Translations under genes and position numbers: made by a program
The notes under the pieces: model-generated
What the model saw: only the letters and a program-made list of their open reading frames with translations
The model's database searches: none
What the model was told of the DNA's origin: nothing
Source: Pandoraea horticolens
GTDB taxonomy: Bacteria > Pseudomonadota > Gammaproteobacteria > Burkholderiales > Burkholderiaceae
DNA: 64,000 nt
Assembly (NCBI RefSeq): GCF_902459555.1
Contig: NZ_CABPSM010000011.1
Location: forward strand, 124,001-188,000
Direction of reading: 5' to 3'
In this document: one piece after another, positions 62,631-64,000 of the stretch
How the letters are laid out: each line of letters begins with the position of its first letter
Position numbering within the stretch: position 1 is the stretch's first letter

Positions 62631-63629
62631 ATGAGTTGCAACGAGAACGACAAGCCGGATGTCACGTCTGGCGATGCCTGCCCGGTCCCGCAGGGGGAGT
62701 CATCGCCGGCGATGTCACGGCGCAGGGCGATGGCCTGTCTCGCGTGGGCAGGCGCGGGCATTTTGTGGACGCTCGACGGTGGGGTGCCGCGCGGCATATC
62801 GCTGGGGGCATCGGCTGGCGCAGCGGAAATGCCAGCCCGCCACGCGTTGACGTTCGTGCAGATCAGCGACAGCCACATCGGCTTCAATAAAGCGCCCAAT
62901 CCCGATCCGGCAGCCACGCTGCAATCTGCCATCGAGCGGATTCGGGGCGCGTCCGAACGCCCTGCATTCATGCTCCACACGGGCGACGTCAGCCATCTCT
63001 CGCGCCCCGAGGAATTCGACATCGCGCAGCAGATCGTGAACGGCGCGGGGCTTGAGACTCGCTACGTGCCCGGCGAGCATGACGTGATCGGCGACGACGG
63101 CCGCGCGTTCTTTGCGCGCTTCTCGCCAGACACCAAGGGGGTTGGCTGGTACAGCTTCGATCAACAGGGCGTGCACTTCGTCGCGCTCGTCAACGTACTC
63201 AATCTGAAGGCCGGGGGGATGGGCTATCTCGGCGACGCACAACTTGCCTGGCTCGCGGCCGACCTCAAGGGACGCTCCCATAGCACCCCGCTCGTCGTGT
63301 TCACGCACATGCCGTTATGGTCGGTCTATCCCGCGTGGGGCTGGGGTACCGACGACAGCGATCGCGCACTGGCTTTGCTTCGGCCGTTCGGATCGGTCAC
63401 GGTGCTGAACGGGCATATCCATCAGGTACTGCAGAAAGTGGAGGGCAACGTTCGCATGCAAACCGCGATGTCGACCGCGTTTCCGCAACCTGCGCCCGGC
63501 GATGGTCCGGGCCCCGGACCGTTGAAAGTCGACCCCTCGCAACTGCGGCAGACACTTGGCATTCGTCGCGTCGACTTCACGACGCTCGACGGCGCGCCGT
63601 TGCTTGGCGATACCACGTTGGCGTCCTGA
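62631..63629 (+). CDS. Tat-exported metallophosphoesterase
   Basis: The 332-residue protein starts with a Tat-like signal: SRRRAMACLAWAGAGIL, with twin arginines. The calcineurin-like domain has QISDSHIGF, HTGDVSH, GEHD, FTHMP and LNGHIHQ, in order. It is likely periplasmic and hydrolyses a phosphate ester or diester. GGAGGTG precedes the ATG. It is followed 26 bp later by a cupredoxin gene, probably in the same operon. Confidence 0.92.
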   Translation: MSCNENDKPDVTSGDACPVPQGESSPAMSRRRAMACLAWAGAGILWTLDGGVPRGISLGASAGAAEMPARHALTFVQISDSHIGFNKAPNPDPAATLQSAIERIRGASERPAFMLHTGDVSHLSRPEEFDIAQQIVNGAGLETRYVPGEHDVIGDDGRAFFARFSPDTKGVGWYSFDQQGVHFVALVNVLNLKAGGMGYLGDAQLAWLAADLKGRSHSTPLVVFTHMPLWSVYPAWGWGTDDSDRALALLRPFGSVTVLNGHIHQVLQKVEGNVRMQTAMSTAFPQPAPGDGPGPGPLKVDPSQLRQTLGIRRVDFTTLDGAPLLGDTTLAS

Positions 63630-63655
63630 CGCCTATCGTTTCCGGAGTCCTCCCA

Positions 63656-64000
63656 TGAAATCGATTCTCCTGAACGCTCGCGGCGCTCGGCGGCGCGTAT
63701 GGCTTAGTCGCATCGCCATTGCGGCCGCAGGCATGCTCACGCTGACCTTGCCCGCGCTCTCGAACGCTGCTGACGCGGATACCGTCCATATCGAGCACTT
63801 CACGTTCTCTCCCGCGACGCTCACCGTGCGCGCGGGTACGCGTGTGACGTGGACTAACCGCGACGACGAACCCCACACCGTGACCAGCTCGGGCAACCCG
63901 CGGGCGTTTGCGTCGGGGGCGCTGGATACCGACGGCACCTTTGCCTTCACCTTCGACAAACCGGGGACGTATCCTTACTACTGCGCGATTCATCCGCACA
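63656..64000 (+). CDS. Cupredoxin-family protein, cut by window end
   Basis: The reading frame gives 115 residues before the window ends and is open to the edge, so the 3' end lies outside. It has a signal peptide (LSRIAIAAAGMLTLTLPALSNAA), then a blue-copper fold with VHIEHFTFSPATLTVRAGTRVTWTNRDDEPH and YPYYCAIHPH, which provide His, Cys and His copper ligands. CGGAG lies eight bases before the ATG. It is probably a periplasmic electron carrier. Confidence 0.9.

Overview
This window looks like chromosomal DNA of a high-GC betaproteobacterium of the Burkholderiaceae. Pandoraea or a close relative is my best guess, inferred from gene content and codon bias and not proven. No rRNA, tRNA, CRISPR array, insertion sequence, integrase or phage gene was seen. 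Coding density is high on both strands.

Layout. 0-5 kb: the tail of a hybrid sensor kinase, then a LysR regulator divergent from hmgA-fahA (homogentisate to fumarate plus acetoacetate). 5-8.7 kb: a small ORF, an AI-2E-type transporter and an orphan 638-residue membrane protein. 8.9-13.7 kb: arginine succinyltransferase genes, with astE divergent from astD-astB, then an FMN reductase. 13.8-18.5 kb: small proteins including a tandem pair of membrane paralogues, two methyltransferases and a HI0933-type flavoprotein. 18.6-34.6 kb: a cellulose locus. bcsB-bcsZ-bcsC-bcsQ-bcsA-bcsG run rightward; a bcsR-like gene, a HAD phosphatase and a FUSC protein run leftward from the same intergenic region. 34.7-36.7 kb: an aldo/keto reductase and a tandem universal stress protein.

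36.8-48.5 kb is the most interesting part. A leftward set encodes a Rieske oxygenase, a complete polyamine-type ABC importer and a FAD-dependent ferredoxin-reductase-like protein. A rightward set encodes a YUCCA/CzcO-like flavin monooxygenase, a RidA protein, a DUF1028 protein and an M20 deacylase. A LysR gene lies between them. A 30-bp motif with 23 identities occurs upstream of both sets, in the same orientation and at a similar distance from each start codon (118 and 105 bp). This supports a single regulon. I read it as an uncharacterised uptake-and-oxidation pathway for an amine or quaternary-ammonium compound; the substrate is not known.

48.5-55.2 kb: an RND efflux operon (membrane fusion protein, pump, outer-membrane factor, TetR) whose genes overlap by 4 bp each. 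55.8-59.1 kb: polyhydroxyalkanoate genes, with a phaB-like reductase and a phasin converging on a class I synthase. 59.3-64 kb: cell-envelope proteins (PAP2 phosphatase, acyltransferase 3, M23 peptidase), a Tat-exported metallophosphoesterase and a cupredoxin cut by the window end.
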